This document shows positions 28,681 to 39,477 of a DNA stretch of 64,000 bases, in pieces; position 1 is the first letter of the stretch; the number at the start of each line of letters is the position of its first letter. The notes under the pieces were generated by a model. The model did not search any database and was not told where the DNA came from. It saw only the letters and a list, made by a program, of their open reading frames with translations. The translations under genes and the position numbers were made by a program. The stretch comes from Micromonospora chokoriensis (GTDB taxonomy: Bacteria; Actinomycetota; Actinomycetes; Mycobacteriales; Micromonosporaceae), in assembly GCF_000718555.1 (NCBI RefSeq), contig NZ_JOAN01000007.1, positions 162,197 through 226,196 on the forward strand, written 5' to 3'.

Positions 28681-29391
28681 TCAGGCGCGCAGTATGGGGA
28701 TACTGTCGAGCTGATCTTGGCGGAGGTTTGATCCGATGATGCCGGACGGGCGTCCCCGCTCGGGTCGGCAAGCAACCACCTCGTTCGGCGTGATCGCGAA
28801 GTCGACGCTGAAATCATGGTCGGCGTCGGGCAGTACCTCATCGAGGAGTTGGGTCTGGTGGATCGTGGTGGCGATGGTGGTCTCGGTGGTGACGAGGCCG
28901 GCCTCGGTGAGGAGGGCGATCTCCAGGTCGGAGTAGCCGGCGCCCTTGCCGACCCTTACGCCGCTTGCGCGGCTGACAGCGACGCTGCCACAGACGATGA
29001 GGTCCACCGGACGCATCTCGGCGGGCCCCACCGTGGGAGCGACCTGCGGCGCACCGCTACTTGTAACTGCGGTCTCGATTGGTGCGGTGAGGCTGGCGGG
29101 GTCAAGCAGATAGAAGGGCTTGGGGGTAGCGAGTCTCGGTACCGCCATGTAGAGCAGCTTGCCTTCCTGCAGGGCTCGTACCCGGACGGGAAGCTGTGCC
29201 CGGTCCGGGTTGCACTTGATCACTCGGGCGTTCTTCCAGACGTCCAGCACCGCGAGGTGGGCTGCGGCTTCTTCCTTGCCGACGAAGTCAGGGATGTGAC
29301 CCTGTACGCCGGGTGGGACGGCACCTTGACGTTCGAGGAGGTCCCATACGTGTTGCCGAACGGCGTGTTTGGCGCGGTCGATGTTGGTCAC
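28681..29391 (-). CDS. 5-formyltetrahydrofolate cyclo-ligase family protein
   Basis: 236 residues. The C-terminal half shows the family signature around GVRVGKGAGYSDLEIALLTE, which in true cyclo-ligases binds ATP. VDLIVCGSVAVSRASG corresponds to the strand before it. The N-terminal half (AKHAVRQHVWDLLERQGAVP) is longer and less typical than in housekeeping cyclo-ligases. Whether it acts on 5-formyl-THF is uncertain. It lies 10 bp downstream of an XRE/TPR regulator gene on the same strand. I have the impression this pair recurs in actinobacteria, so a shared function is likely. GTG start. Confidence 0.65.
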   Translation of the reverse strand: MTNIDRAKHAVRQHVWDLLERQGAVPPGVQGHIPDFVGKEEAAAHLAVLDVWKNARVIKCNPDRAQLPVRVRALQEGKLLYMAVPRLATPKPFYLLDPASLTAPIETAVTSSGAPQVAPTVGPAEMRPVDLIVCGSVAVSRASGVRVGKGAGYSDLEIALLTEAGLVTTETTIATTIHQTQLLDEVLPDADHDFSVDFAITPNEVVACRPERGRPSGIIGSNLRQDQLDSIPILRA

Positions 29392-29401
29392 GTGGGTGCT
29401 C

Positions 29402-30643
29402 CTACGGGCTCATGAGGGTGAGGAGTCGGTCGTTCACGTCTTGAACCGAGGGCTCGTTGCGCCAGGGGCGTAGCTGCCGGGCGGCGGCGAAGGCGAGGTT
29501 GAGTCCGCCGCCGGCACGTGTCCGCTCGATGACGTCGATGGCCTGATGCAGGTAGGACGTTGCGGCGTCGACGTCGCGTTGCAGGATGCTGGCGAGGGCG
29601 AGATTGCCGAGGATGACAGTGGTGGATTTGCGGCGTGCGGCGATCAGTTGTCGGGCATTCTCTAACGCTGGCACGGCTTGGTCTGGCTTGTTGAGCGAGA
29701 GCCAGCAGGAGCCCGCGAGCCTCGTGTAGTGGCTGGGGCAGAAGATGTCGGTGGCGGGGTCTCTGGCGTCGACGGCGGCGAAGTGAGCTTCAGCGATACC
29801 GAGAGCGTTGGAGCAGTCCCCGGCCTGGCCGAGCATCGCATGTGCCTCGGCCCGATGCAGCTGGGCGAGGCCGGCGATGACGTGACTGTCGCTGTGGCTG
29901 ACGGCGGCGGCGCGGGTCGTCAGGACAAGACCGGCGTTGGGTTGCTTGGTGCCGTAGAGGGCGAGGTAGCTCTTGCGGAGCAAAGCGTTGGCCTCGGTGA
30001 CTGGGTCTCGCGTTTCCTGGGCTGCGCTGATCGCTTGGTCGAAGTAGGCGGCGCTGGCGACATGGTCGCGTCGCTGCGAGGCGTCCCAGACGAGCTGACC
30101 CATCAACGTCGCGGACTCGGCGACTGCTGCCGCCAGTTCGCGCTGGACCGGCCCGTTGCTGGCGTGCTGGCGAAGGAAGACTGCCTGACCGTGAAGTTGT
30201 CCGGCCTCGGCGATTAGGAGCGTCGAGGGCGTCTGGTCGTAGCGCTCGTCGAGGCGCCGTACGCGCTCCCTCAGGTGCGCCACGGCGATCAGGTCGACGC
30301 GGCCGGGGTTGCGCAGCACGTAGCCGAGACGCTGGTCGGGCGGCGACGGTGCCTGGCCGACGTCGGCCAGGAGGTCGGCCAGTTCCTCGATCGATAGCTT
30401 GAGGGCCGCAGCGGGACGCGGCCGGTGCCAGGGCTGCGGGTCAGTCTCCGCCCGTTCCCACCGCACGATGGTGGAGCGATCGACGCCGAGGGCTTCGGCG
30501 AGGCGTTCCTGGCTCAGGCCGATCGTCTTGCGGCGTTGGGCGAGCCGGTGCCGACGCCTATCCGCCACGTACCGACTCCCATCGCCGCCATCCGTCACTG
30601 TCCATTCATCCAGCTCACACCCTGTCGCGCAATGGGGATGCAT
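29402..30643 (-). CDS. XRE-family transcriptional regulator with TPR-like C-terminal domain
   Basis: 413 residues. A helix-turn-helix (about 30-75) contains LAQRRKTIGLSQERLAEALG and VDRSTIVRWERAETDPQPW. About 300 residues of helical repeats follow, with segments such as AAYFDQAISAAQETRDPVTE and ATSYLHQAIDVIERTRAGGG, consistent with TPRs that sense a peptide or protein partner. ATG at 30643 is the earliest start; GTG at 30598 would remove 15 non-conserved residues. It is divergent from the gene at 30730 and probably autoregulates across that short gap. Confidence 0.75.
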   Translation of the reverse strand: MHPHCATGCELDEWTVTDGGDGSRYVADRRRHRLAQRRKTIGLSQERLAEALGVDRSTIVRWERAETDPQPWHRPRPAAALKLSIEELADLLADVGQAPSPPDQRLGYVLRNPGRVDLIAVAHLRERVRRLDERYDQTPSTLLIAEAGQLHGQAVFLRQHASNGPVQRELAAAVAESATLMGQLVWDASQRRDHVASAAYFDQAISAAQETRDPVTEANALLRKSYLALYGTKQPNAGLVLTTRAAAVSHSDSHVIAGLAQLHRAEAHAMLGQAGDCSNALGIAEAHFAAVDARDPATDIFCPSHYTRLAGSCWLSLNKPDQAVPALENARQLIAARRKSTTVILGNLALASILQRDVDAATSYLHQAIDVIERTRAGGGLNLAFAAARQLRPWRNEPSVQDVNDRLLTLMSP

Positions 30644-30729
30644 CAGTTCTGCGTCGTTGCCGCGCTGGGCACCAGCGACCGCCGGGGCTTGTGTAGACGC
30701 ATGGCCGAAACGGGTGAGTGGGGAAAGAA

Positions 30730-31137
30730 GTGAGCGATCAGGAGCGGGACCGGCTTGATGCCACCGGAGCGTCTTCTGCCGCCCAGACCCACGGAGAGAC
30801 CGCGCGCCTTACGCAAGCCCAGCGCCTCGACTCCAAACCCAGAGAACACACCCCGCTGCGCCCGATCTGGCTCTGCCGTGCCTGCGGCCAACCCTGGCCC
30901 TGTGGGCGGGCGAAGCTCGCGCTCGTCACCGAGTACGACGGCAACCCGGTCAGCCTGTTCCTCTACCTGGCCAGTCTGCTCCATGACGCCATCGACGACC
31001 TGCACAAGCTCAACCCCACCACCACGGGTTGCGCCAGTGACATGTTCGATCGGTTCCTTGGCTGGCCCGCCCGACACACCCGCTCCTACCGGATCACAGA
31101 GATCGACTCTCCGCGGCCCGAGGAGTCAGAAGCGTGA
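30730..31137 (+). CDS. hypothetical protein with CRACGxxWPC motif
   Basis: 135 residues. A disordered N-terminus of about 45 residues precedes PIWLCRACGQPWPCGRAKLAL, in which three cysteines could bind a metal. A helical part follows (LVTEYDGNPVSLFLYLASLL, HDAIDDLHKLNP), ending in an FDRFLGWPARH segment. Proteins with this CRACG...WPC pattern are common in Micromonospora and Streptomyces next to XRE regulators, but no function is known to me. GTG at 30730 has AAAGAAG just upstream; GTG at 30718 is the alternative. Confidence 0.65.
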   Translation: MSDQERDRLDATGASSAAQTHGETARLTQAQRLDSKPREHTPLRPIWLCRACGQPWPCGRAKLALVTEYDGNPVSLFLYLASLLHDAIDDLHKLNPTTTGCASDMFDRFLGWPARHTRSYRITEIDSPRPEESEA

Positions 31138-31239
31138 GAGGCTTCCCGCTCGACATTGCCGGCGGGAGCGGCGACGTCGCACCCCCTTGTACCGACGCGC
31201 GGTGGCGAGCCCTTTCCCTCCATGAGAGGTTGAGGACAC

Positions 31240-31902
31240 GTGCGTACCACGACAGTCGGCGATGTGAAGATCCTGCTACCGGACCTCGACCCGGCGGGCC
31301 TCGACCGCGTGACCGACCTGGCTGATGGCCTCACGGAGGCTTTCGTCGAGGGCGTGTCGTGGCGCGGTGTGCCGCTGGAGGATCACCGCATCCGCAGCAG
31401 TCTGATCACCGGCGTGGACCTGAGCGAGAGCACCTGGGAGGCCGGCAGCCTCTACGGCTGCGAGATCACCCGCACCGACTTCTCCGGCGCGACCCTGACC
31501 GGCATGACCATCGAACGCTGCGCCATCACCGGCTCCCGGTTCACCGGCACCAGACTCAACGACGTACGCCTCAAGGACGTCCTGTTCGACGGCTGCCGCT
31601 TCGACTACGCCACCTTCCAACGCGTTACCGCCGCCGGCTCGGTCGCCTTCACCGACTGCACCTTCACCAACGGCGCGTGGTCCTCCTGTCGACTACCTCG
31701 CATCGCGCTGCGGTCATGTGACCTCGCCGGACTGGAATTGGACTCCTGCCACCTCGACGGCACCGACCTGCGCGGCAGCCGGCTCCAGGGAATCAAGACG
31801 CCGCTGGACAACCTGCGCGGCGTGACCCTCGGCGAGGACCAGCTTCCTGACCTCACTCAGCTGACCGTGGCCGCCCTCAAGCTCACCGTACGCACCGACT
31901 GA
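31240..31902 (+). CDS. pentapeptide-repeat protein
   Basis: 220 residues. From about residue 45 to 190 the sequence follows the A(D/N)LXX five-residue rhythm: DLSESTWEAGSLYGCEITRT, DFSGATLTGMTIERCAITGS, RFTGTRLNDVRLKDVLFDGC. This gives a right-handed quadrilateral beta helix. Some such proteins mimic DNA and protect gyrase; others have unknown roles. The last 25 residues are helical. GTG at 31240 has GAGAGG upstream. It is followed by a very short ORF with a strong ribosome site. Confidence 0.8.
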   Translation: MRTTTVGDVKILLPDLDPAGLDRVTDLADGLTEAFVEGVSWRGVPLEDHRIRSSLITGVDLSESTWEAGSLYGCEITRTDFSGATLTGMTIERCAITGSRFTGTRLNDVRLKDVLFDGCRFDYATFQRVTAAGSVAFTDCTFTNGAWSSCRLPRIALRSCDLAGLELDSCHLDGTDLRGSRLQGIKTPLDNLRGVTLGEDQLPDLTQLTVAALKLTVRTD

Positions 31903-31917
31903 AGCCGAGGAGGCATC

Positions 31918-32007
31918 GTGCTCGCCGAACCCACTGGCAGCCCGGATACTGGCGGGTTCGGAAATCAGAACGTGCGGAATGCCAGGGTCAATTGGCGGCC
32001 ATCGTGA
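31918..32007 (+). CDS. 29-codon ORF, possible small peptide
   Basis: A GTG with GAGGAGG 4-5 nt upstream starts a 29-residue reading frame, 15 bp after the pentapeptide gene. It begins VLAEPTGSPDTGGF and ends RVNWRPS. It is hydrophilic, with no signal or membrane segment. The strong Shine-Dalgarno is the only evidence; it may be translated with the gene upstream or may be the broken 5' end of a longer gene. Confidence 0.3.
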   Translation: MLAEPTGSPDTGGFGNQNVRNARVNWRPS

Positions 32008-32014
32008 TGCTGGC

Positions 32015-33124
32015 TCAGCCGTCGAACCCCGTCCACGGGATCTCGAGATCACGCAGTGGGCGTAGCACGCTACGGTGCGACGCGCCGATCCACATCGAGA
32101 TCTTCCCGTTCCCGGAGTCGGTCACTTCGGCGATCATGCCGGGCGCAACGAAGAAGCGCGTCGAGTCATTCGGCCAGCGCCATGGCTTCCACGGCAGCGG
32201 TGTCAATCTTGCGGTGACTGTCTCAACGTGCTCGGCTTCGAGCTCGTTGCTCAGGGCCTTGTAATGGGCGTTCATCATCGTCTCGTATACGGCGAACTTG
32301 AGAAGGAAGCCGCTCATCCGCTCGTGCTCAGGTCGCAGCCCGTAGTCGTCTTGGTCGATCCACACCACGGGGTCGGCGTCCGAAGGGTCGAAGAGCCAGA
32401 TGAAGCCTCCCTGGTTTTCGTGTCCGAATTCGATGAGGCCATCGTGTGCCAGCTCCCACTTCTCCGGGCGTCTCAGGAAGTTTTGCTGGCCGAGGAGGGC
32501 TGGCCGACGCCGGGCCAGCCGGTAGAAGGCGGTCAGTGGTTCGGGCAGAGTCCAGCCACTCGAGGAGAACTCGCCGAGGTCCTCGTCGGTTTCGGGGACC
32601 CAGCCTTCGACGAATTGCTTGAGTGCAGTGGTCGGGCTGGCCTGGATGTTGGCGAGCCAGGTCTGGTCAGGCAAAGTGTCGGGTTCGGTCGGCGGCCGGA
32701 CGCGGTCCAAGAGGTCGCCGGTCAATTCTGGGGTGATTGTCAGCTCGGCACTGATCATGACCCCGTTGCTGTGGTGGCTCTGTTCGTGCTTGCCGAGCCC
32801 GAGGTAGAGGCAGCCCGCGGGAAGGCGGGTCAGCAGGTGGATTGGCCGGACGTCGCGTCGTCCCGCCCAGCTCCATTGCGGCGAGGTTGGCGGGTGTCCG
32901 AACAGCCGGACTCCGACTGCCTCGACGAGTGGCCCGTGCAGATGGAACCGTCGACTGTTCCATACGCCGCTGACATCCAGACCGTTTCCCCGCTCGGCGA
33001 TGATCACCATGGCGTCGTTGCCGAGAAAGATGGACGCGCCGTCTGTCTCGCAGACGACGGTGTCGTCGCCGGCGAGGCGTATCGCGGCCTGCTCGGTCAG
33101 GATGTCGTGCGGGGCAAGCGGCAC
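32015..33124 (-). CDS. hypothetical protein with SMI1/KNR4 (SUKH)-like region
   Basis: 369 residues. The N-terminal 150 residues are beta-rich without a recognised domain. From about 195 the pattern PEPLTAFYRLARRRPALLGQ, then HDGLIEFGHENQGGFIWLFD and DPVVWIDQDD, resembles the SMI1/KNR4 fold, in which LPxxLxxFY...ENQG.. is typical. Many bacterial members are immunity proteins for polymorphic toxins, but no toxin gene is in view. GTG start at 33124 is weakly supported and overlaps the frame of a recombinase remnant. It lies in the islet, with lower GC than the neighbours. Confidence 0.6.
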   Translation of the reverse strand: MPLAPHDILTEQAAIRLAGDDTVVCETDGASIFLGNDAMVIIAERGNGLDVSGVWNSRRFHLHGPLVEAVGVRLFGHPPTSPQWSWAGRRDVRPIHLLTRLPAGCLYLGLGKHEQSHHSNGVMISAELTITPELTGDLLDRVRPPTEPDTLPDQTWLANIQASPTTALKQFVEGWVPETDEDLGEFSSSGWTLPEPLTAFYRLARRRPALLGQQNFLRRPEKWELAHDGLIEFGHENQGGFIWLFDPSDADPVVWIDQDDYGLRPEHERMSGFLLKFAVYETMMNAHYKALSNELEAEHVETVTARLTPLPWKPWRWPNDSTRFFVAPGMIAEVTDSGNGKISMWIGASHRSVLRPLRDLEIPWTGFDG

Positions 33125-33520
33125 GGCGGGGAGCCTATCGGCTCGGTGTTCGGTGAGGTTGCCGCTGGCGAACTCGAAGTGTCGTGGTCATTTGCTGCGT
33201 CGTCTAGATGTCGCTGCGTGGCGCGGCCAGCGTGGGTGAAGAAGCCGAGATCGGTCAGTCGGATGCCCGTGCGGGCGGCACTGATGTGGCACCCCGCATG
33301 CCCTTCTGGGAAGAGCCAGGGATGCTGGGCTCCGCGTCCGATAATGCTGCGGCCGGTCGGACGGGTTCGTTCAGCGACCAGGGTCCGGATGACATCGGCC
33401 AATGCGAGCACGGCAGGGTCGGCGCCGGGACGCCTCGCACTGGCCCTTCCCGCTCCGGCGGTGCTGTGGTGACCGACAACGCCAGCAGCACCGACCCCCT
33501 CTTCCTCTCCTGCCGAAGGT
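33097..33520 (-). pseudogene. remnant of a tyrosine-recombinase-like protein (probable)
   Basis: A minus-strand frame open from about 33520 (after a TGA) to 33097 reads VLALADVIRTLVAERTRPTG, then GAQHPWLFPEGHAGCHISAA. It resembles the segment xSPWLFPGGRPGxPISAxxL found in actinobacterial recombinase/integrase-like proteins. The part after ISAARTGIRL no longer follows the family and there is no catalytic RHxxxY. So it looks like a decayed tail fragment. It fills most of the 524-bp stretch before argC. The assignment rests on one short similarity. Confidence 0.35.
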
Positions 33521-33571
33521 CAAACCGTCGGGATTGGGGACACAACACCACGCAGTCGATCTATTAATTAC

Positions 33572-33589
33572 CATGCACTGCGCTGCATG
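33572..33589. promoter_or_regulatory. candidate ARG box 1 (ArgR operator)
   Basis: CATGCA-CTGCGC-TGCATG is a perfect inverted repeat just upstream of the argC -35. It fits the TGCAT/ATGCA half sites described for actinobacterial ArgR operators. Confidence 0.6.
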
Positions 33590-33592
33590 AAC

Positions 33593-33620
33593 TTGCACTC
33601 GTGAGTCGTCCTTGTTAATC
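33593..33620 (+). promoter_or_regulatory. candidate argC promoter
   Basis: TTGCAC (33593-33598), a 16-bp spacer and TTAATC (33615-33620). It lies between the two candidate ARG boxes. Confidence 0.5.
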
Positions 33621-33625
33621 TTCGC

Positions 33626-33639
33626 TGCATAGTCATGCG
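33626..33639. promoter_or_regulatory. candidate ARG box 2
   Basis: TGCAT-AGTC-ATGCG is an imperfect inverted repeat over the presumed transcription start and next to the argC ribosome site, a place where a bound repressor would block transcription. Confidence 0.5.
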
Positions 33640-33648
33640 GAGGTGGGT

Positions 33649-34650
33649 ATGGGGATCCGAGTCGCGGTCGCCGGAGCGAGTGGGTACGCCGGGGGTGAGC
33701 TGCTGCGCCTGATCGCCGGGCACCCGGAGCTCGACCTGGTCGCCGCCACCGCGCACAGCCAGGCCGGGCATCGCGTCGACGTGGTGCACCCGCAGCTCAC
33801 CGGGCTCGACCTGGTGCTCGGCGAGACCAACCCGACGGCCCTGGCCGACGCGGACCTGGTCTTCCTGGCCCTGCCGCACGGTGAGTCGGCGGCCCTCGCG
33901 GCGCAGCTCCCGGCCGAGGTGCGCATCGTCGACCTGGGCGCCGACCACCGGCTTACCGACCCGTACGCCTGGGCGCAGTACTACGGCGGCACGCACGCCG
34001 GGTCGTGGACCTACGGTCTGCCCGAGCTGCCCGGCCAGCGGGAGTTGATCGCCGGCTCCACCCGGGTGGCGAACACCGGCTGCTACGCCGCCGCGATCAC
34101 CCTGGCGCTCGCGCCGCTGATCGCCGCCGGCGCGGCCAACCCCGCTGACGTGGTGGTGGTCGCCGCCTCCGGCACCTCCGGCGCCGGCCGGGCGGCCAAG
34201 CCGCACCTGCTGGCCAGCGAGGTGCTGGGCGACCTGTCGCCGTATCGGGTGGGCACCCACCAGCACGTACCGGAGATCAAGCAGGCCACCGGCGCGACCG
34301 GCCTGTCGTTCACGCCGGTGCTGGCGCCGATGCCGCGCGGCATCCTGGCCACGGTCACCGCGGTGCCGGCGCGCGGCGTCGACCCGCAGGAAGTGCTTGC
34401 GCGGGCGTACGCGGACGCGCCGTTCGTGCACGTGCTGCCGGAGGGCCGCTGGCCGCACACCGCCGCCACGCTGGGCTCCAACTCGTGTCACCTGCAGGCC
34501 ACCGTCGACGTCGACTCGGGTCGTCTGATCGTGCTCAGCGCGTTGGACAACCTGGGCAAGGGCGCTGCCGGTCAGGCCGTGCAGAACGCCAACCTGATGC
34601 TCGGCCTGCCGGAGACGACGGGCCTGTCGACCTGGGGAGTCACCCCGTGA
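33649..34650 (+). CDS. argC: N-acetyl-gamma-glutamyl-phosphate reductase
   Basis: 333 residues. It reduces N-acetylglutamyl phosphate to the semialdehyde, step three of arginine synthesis. The N-terminal NADP fold has VAVAGASGYAGGELLRLIAG, and the catalytic Cys lies in VANTGCYAAA near residue 146. C-terminal NSCHLQATVDVD and ALDNLGKGAAGQAVQN are typical. ATG at 33649 is chosen because GGAGG ends 5 nt upstream; GTG at 33643 is too close to that site. It is the first gene of an arginine operon. Confidence 0.95.
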   Translation: MGIRVAVAGASGYAGGELLRLIAGHPELDLVAATAHSQAGHRVDVVHPQLTGLDLVLGETNPTALADADLVFLALPHGESAALAAQLPAEVRIVDLGADHRLTDPYAWAQYYGGTHAGSWTYGLPELPGQRELIAGSTRVANTGCYAAAITLALAPLIAAGAANPADVVVVAASGTSGAGRAAKPHLLASEVLGDLSPYRVGTHQHVPEIKQATGATGLSFTPVLAPMPRGILATVTAVPARGVDPQEVLARAYADAPFVHVLPEGRWPHTAATLGSNSCHLQATVDVDSGRLIVLSALDNLGKGAAGQAVQNANLMLGLPETTGLSTWGVTP

Positions 34651-34705
34651 GCGCGAGGAGTGCAGCGCAGCGGAGCCCCGCAGTCGCGAACGAAAGGCAG
34701 GCGTC
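34648..34705. repeat. REP-like repeat, copy in the argC-argJ gap
   Basis: The gap consists of a GAGCGCGAGGAGTGCAGCGC part and a second part CCCCGCAGTCGCGAACGAAA (34676-34695) continuing GGCA. The second part recurs with one change at 39441-39464. Confidence 0.8.
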
Positions 34706-35878
34706 GTGAGCGTCACCACCCCCCGGGGGTTCCGGGCGGCCGGAGTGGCCGCCGGCCTCAAGGCCAGCGGCAACGCGGACGTCGCCCTGGTGGTCAACGA
34801 CGGCCCCGACGCCGGTGTGGCCGGTGTCTTCACCACCAACCGGGTCAAGGCCGCGCCGGTGCTCTGGACCCAGCAGGTCGTGCAGGGCGGTGTGGTCCGT
34901 GCCGTGGTGCTCAACTCCGGTGGCGCCAACGCCTGCACCGGCCCGGCTGGCTTCCAGGACACCCACGCCACCGCCGAGCACACCGCCGCCACGCTGACCT
35001 CGGTCAGCCCACGGCTGATCCTCGGTGCCGGTGAGGTCGCGGTCTGCTCCACCGGGCTGATCGGTGAGCGGCTGCCGATGCCGAAGCTGCTGCCCGGCGT
35101 CCGCTCGGCGATCAAAGGGCTGTCCCGCGACGGCGGTCTGGCCGCCGCCGAGGCGATCATGACCACGGACACCCGGCCGAAGACCACGGTGGCCCGGGGC
35201 AGCGGTTGGACGGTCGGCGGCATGGCCAAGGGCGCCGGAATGCTCGCGCCGGGGATGGCGACCATGCTCTGCGTGTTGACCACCGACGCGGTGGCCGGGC
35301 CGGAGATGCTTGACGAGGCGTTGCGGGCGGCGACCCGGGTCAGCTTCGACCGAGTCGACTCCGACGGCTGCATGTCCACAAACGACACCGTGCTGTTGCT
35401 GGCCAGCGGCGCGAGCGGCATCGAGCCGACGCCGGCCGAGTTGGCCGCCGCCGTTACCGCGGCCTGTCACGACCTGGCCCAGCAGTTGGTGGCCGACGCC
35501 GAGGGCGCCACGAAGCAGATCGCCATCGACGTGGTCGGCGCGGCGGACGAGGACGAGGCGGTCGAGGTGGGCCGTACGGTGGCCCGCAACAACCTGGTCA
35601 AGACGGCGCTGTTCGGCAACGACCCCAACTGGGGTCGGATCCTCGCCGCCGTCGGCACGACGGCCGCGGCGTTCGACCCGGACGAGGTGGACGTGGCGGT
35701 CAACGGGGTGTGGGTGTGCCGGGGCGGTGCCGCCGCCGAGGACCGCTCGAAGGTCGACCTGACCGGGCGGGACGTGACCATCCGGATCGACCTGCACGCG
35801 GGCACGTCGGCCGCGACGATCTGGACCAACGATCTGTCGCACGCGTACGTCCACGAGAACTCGGCCTACTCGTCATGA
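34706..35878 (+). CDS. argJ: bifunctional ornithine acetyltransferase / N-acetylglutamate synthase
   Basis: 390 residues. It recycles the acetyl group from acetylornithine to glutamate. The self-cleavage site is in [20 protein letters not shown], where Thr of MATML becomes the N-terminus of the beta chain. GDVALVV-type [11 protein letters not shown] and [10 protein letters not shown] oxyanion residues are present, as is [13 protein letters not shown]. Whether it also makes acetylglutamate from acetyl-CoA cannot be read from sequence, but no argA is in the cluster. The GTG start lies directly behind the REP-like repeat. The stop overlaps argB. Confidence 0.95.
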   Translation: MSVTTPRGFRAAGVAAGLKASGNADVALVVNDGPDAGVAGVFTTNRVKAAPVLWTQQVVQGGVVRAVVLNSGGANACTGPAGFQDTHATAEHTAATLTSVSPRLILGAGEVAVCSTGLIGERLPMPKLLPGVRSAIKGLSRDGGLAAAEAIMTTDTRPKTTVARGSGWTVGGMAKGAGMLAPGMATMLCVLTTDAVAGPEMLDEALRAATRVSFDRVDSDGCMSTNDTVLLLASGASGIEPTPAELAAAVTAACHDLAQQLVADAEGATKQIAIDVVGAADEDEAVEVGRTVARNNLVKTALFGNDPNWGRILAAVGTTAAAFDPDEVDVAVNGVWVCRGGAAAEDRSKVDLTGRDVTIRIDLHAGTSAATIWTNDLSHAYVHENSAYSS

Positions 35879-36776
35879 GTCTCAGCTCCGATCTTTCGCG
35901 TGCCCAGGTCAAGGCGGAGACGCTGATCGAGGCGCTGCCCTGGCTGGCTCGTTTCTCCGGTTCGACGGTCGTGGTCAAGTACGGCGGCAACGCCATGACC
36001 GACCCCGAGTTGCAGCGGGCGTTCGCGGCCGACATGGTCTTCCTGCGCTACGCCGGCCTGAAGCCCGTGGTGGTGCATGGCGGTGGTCCGCAGATCTCCG
36101 CCATGCTGGGTCGCCTCGGCATCGCCAGCGAGTTCCGGGGTGGCCTGCGGGTGACCACCGCCGAGGCGATGGACGTGGTCCGGATGGTGCTGGTCGGGCA
36201 GGTGGGCCGGGAGCTGGTCGGGCTGATCAACTCGCATGGTCCGTACGCCGTGGGCCTCTCCGGCGAGGACGCCCGGCTGTTCACCGCGGTGCGCCGCCCG
36301 GCGTACGTGGACGGGCTGCCGGTCGACGTCGGTCAGGTCGGGGACGTCGAGTCGGTCGACGTGTCCGCGGTGACCGACCTGATCGAGGCCGGTCGGATTC
36401 CGGTGATCTCCACGGTGGCCCCGGACGCGGAGGGGGTGCTGCACAACCTCAACGCGGACACCGCCGCCGCGGCGCTGGCCATCGCGTTGCAGGCGCGCAA
36501 GCTGGTCGTGCTCACCGACGTGGCCGGCCTGTACGCGGACTGGCCGGACACCACAAGCCTGGTCTCCGAGATCACCGCGGACGACCTGGCCAAGCTGCTG
36601 CCCGGCCTCGAGTCGGGGATGGTGCCGAAGATGGAGGCCTGCCTGCGGGCGGTGCGTGGGGGAGTACCCGCCGCGCACGTCGTCGACGGTCGGGTGGCGC
36701 ACTCCACGTTGCTCGAGGTGTTCACCTCGGAAGGGTTCGGAACGATGGTGGTGCCGGGAGACGGGACGGTCGCGAC

Positions 36777-36780
<4 letters not shown>
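35875..36780 (+). CDS. argB: acetylglutamate kinase
   Basis: 301 residues. It phosphorylates N-acetylglutamate. Motifs [31 protein letters not shown] and [19 protein letters not shown] are of the amino acid kinase family. An N-terminal helix ([20 protein letters not shown]) like that of arginine-inhibited hexameric enzymes is present, so feedback inhibition is likely. ATG overlaps the argJ stop (ATGA). Confidence 0.96.

Positions 36781-39473
<2,693 letters not shown>

Positions 39474-39477
<4 letters not shown>

Noticed and set aside
31134..31325. 63-codon frame between the CRACG protein and the pentapeptide gene
   Set aside because: It overlaps the start of the pentapeptide gene in another frame and has no family resemblance.
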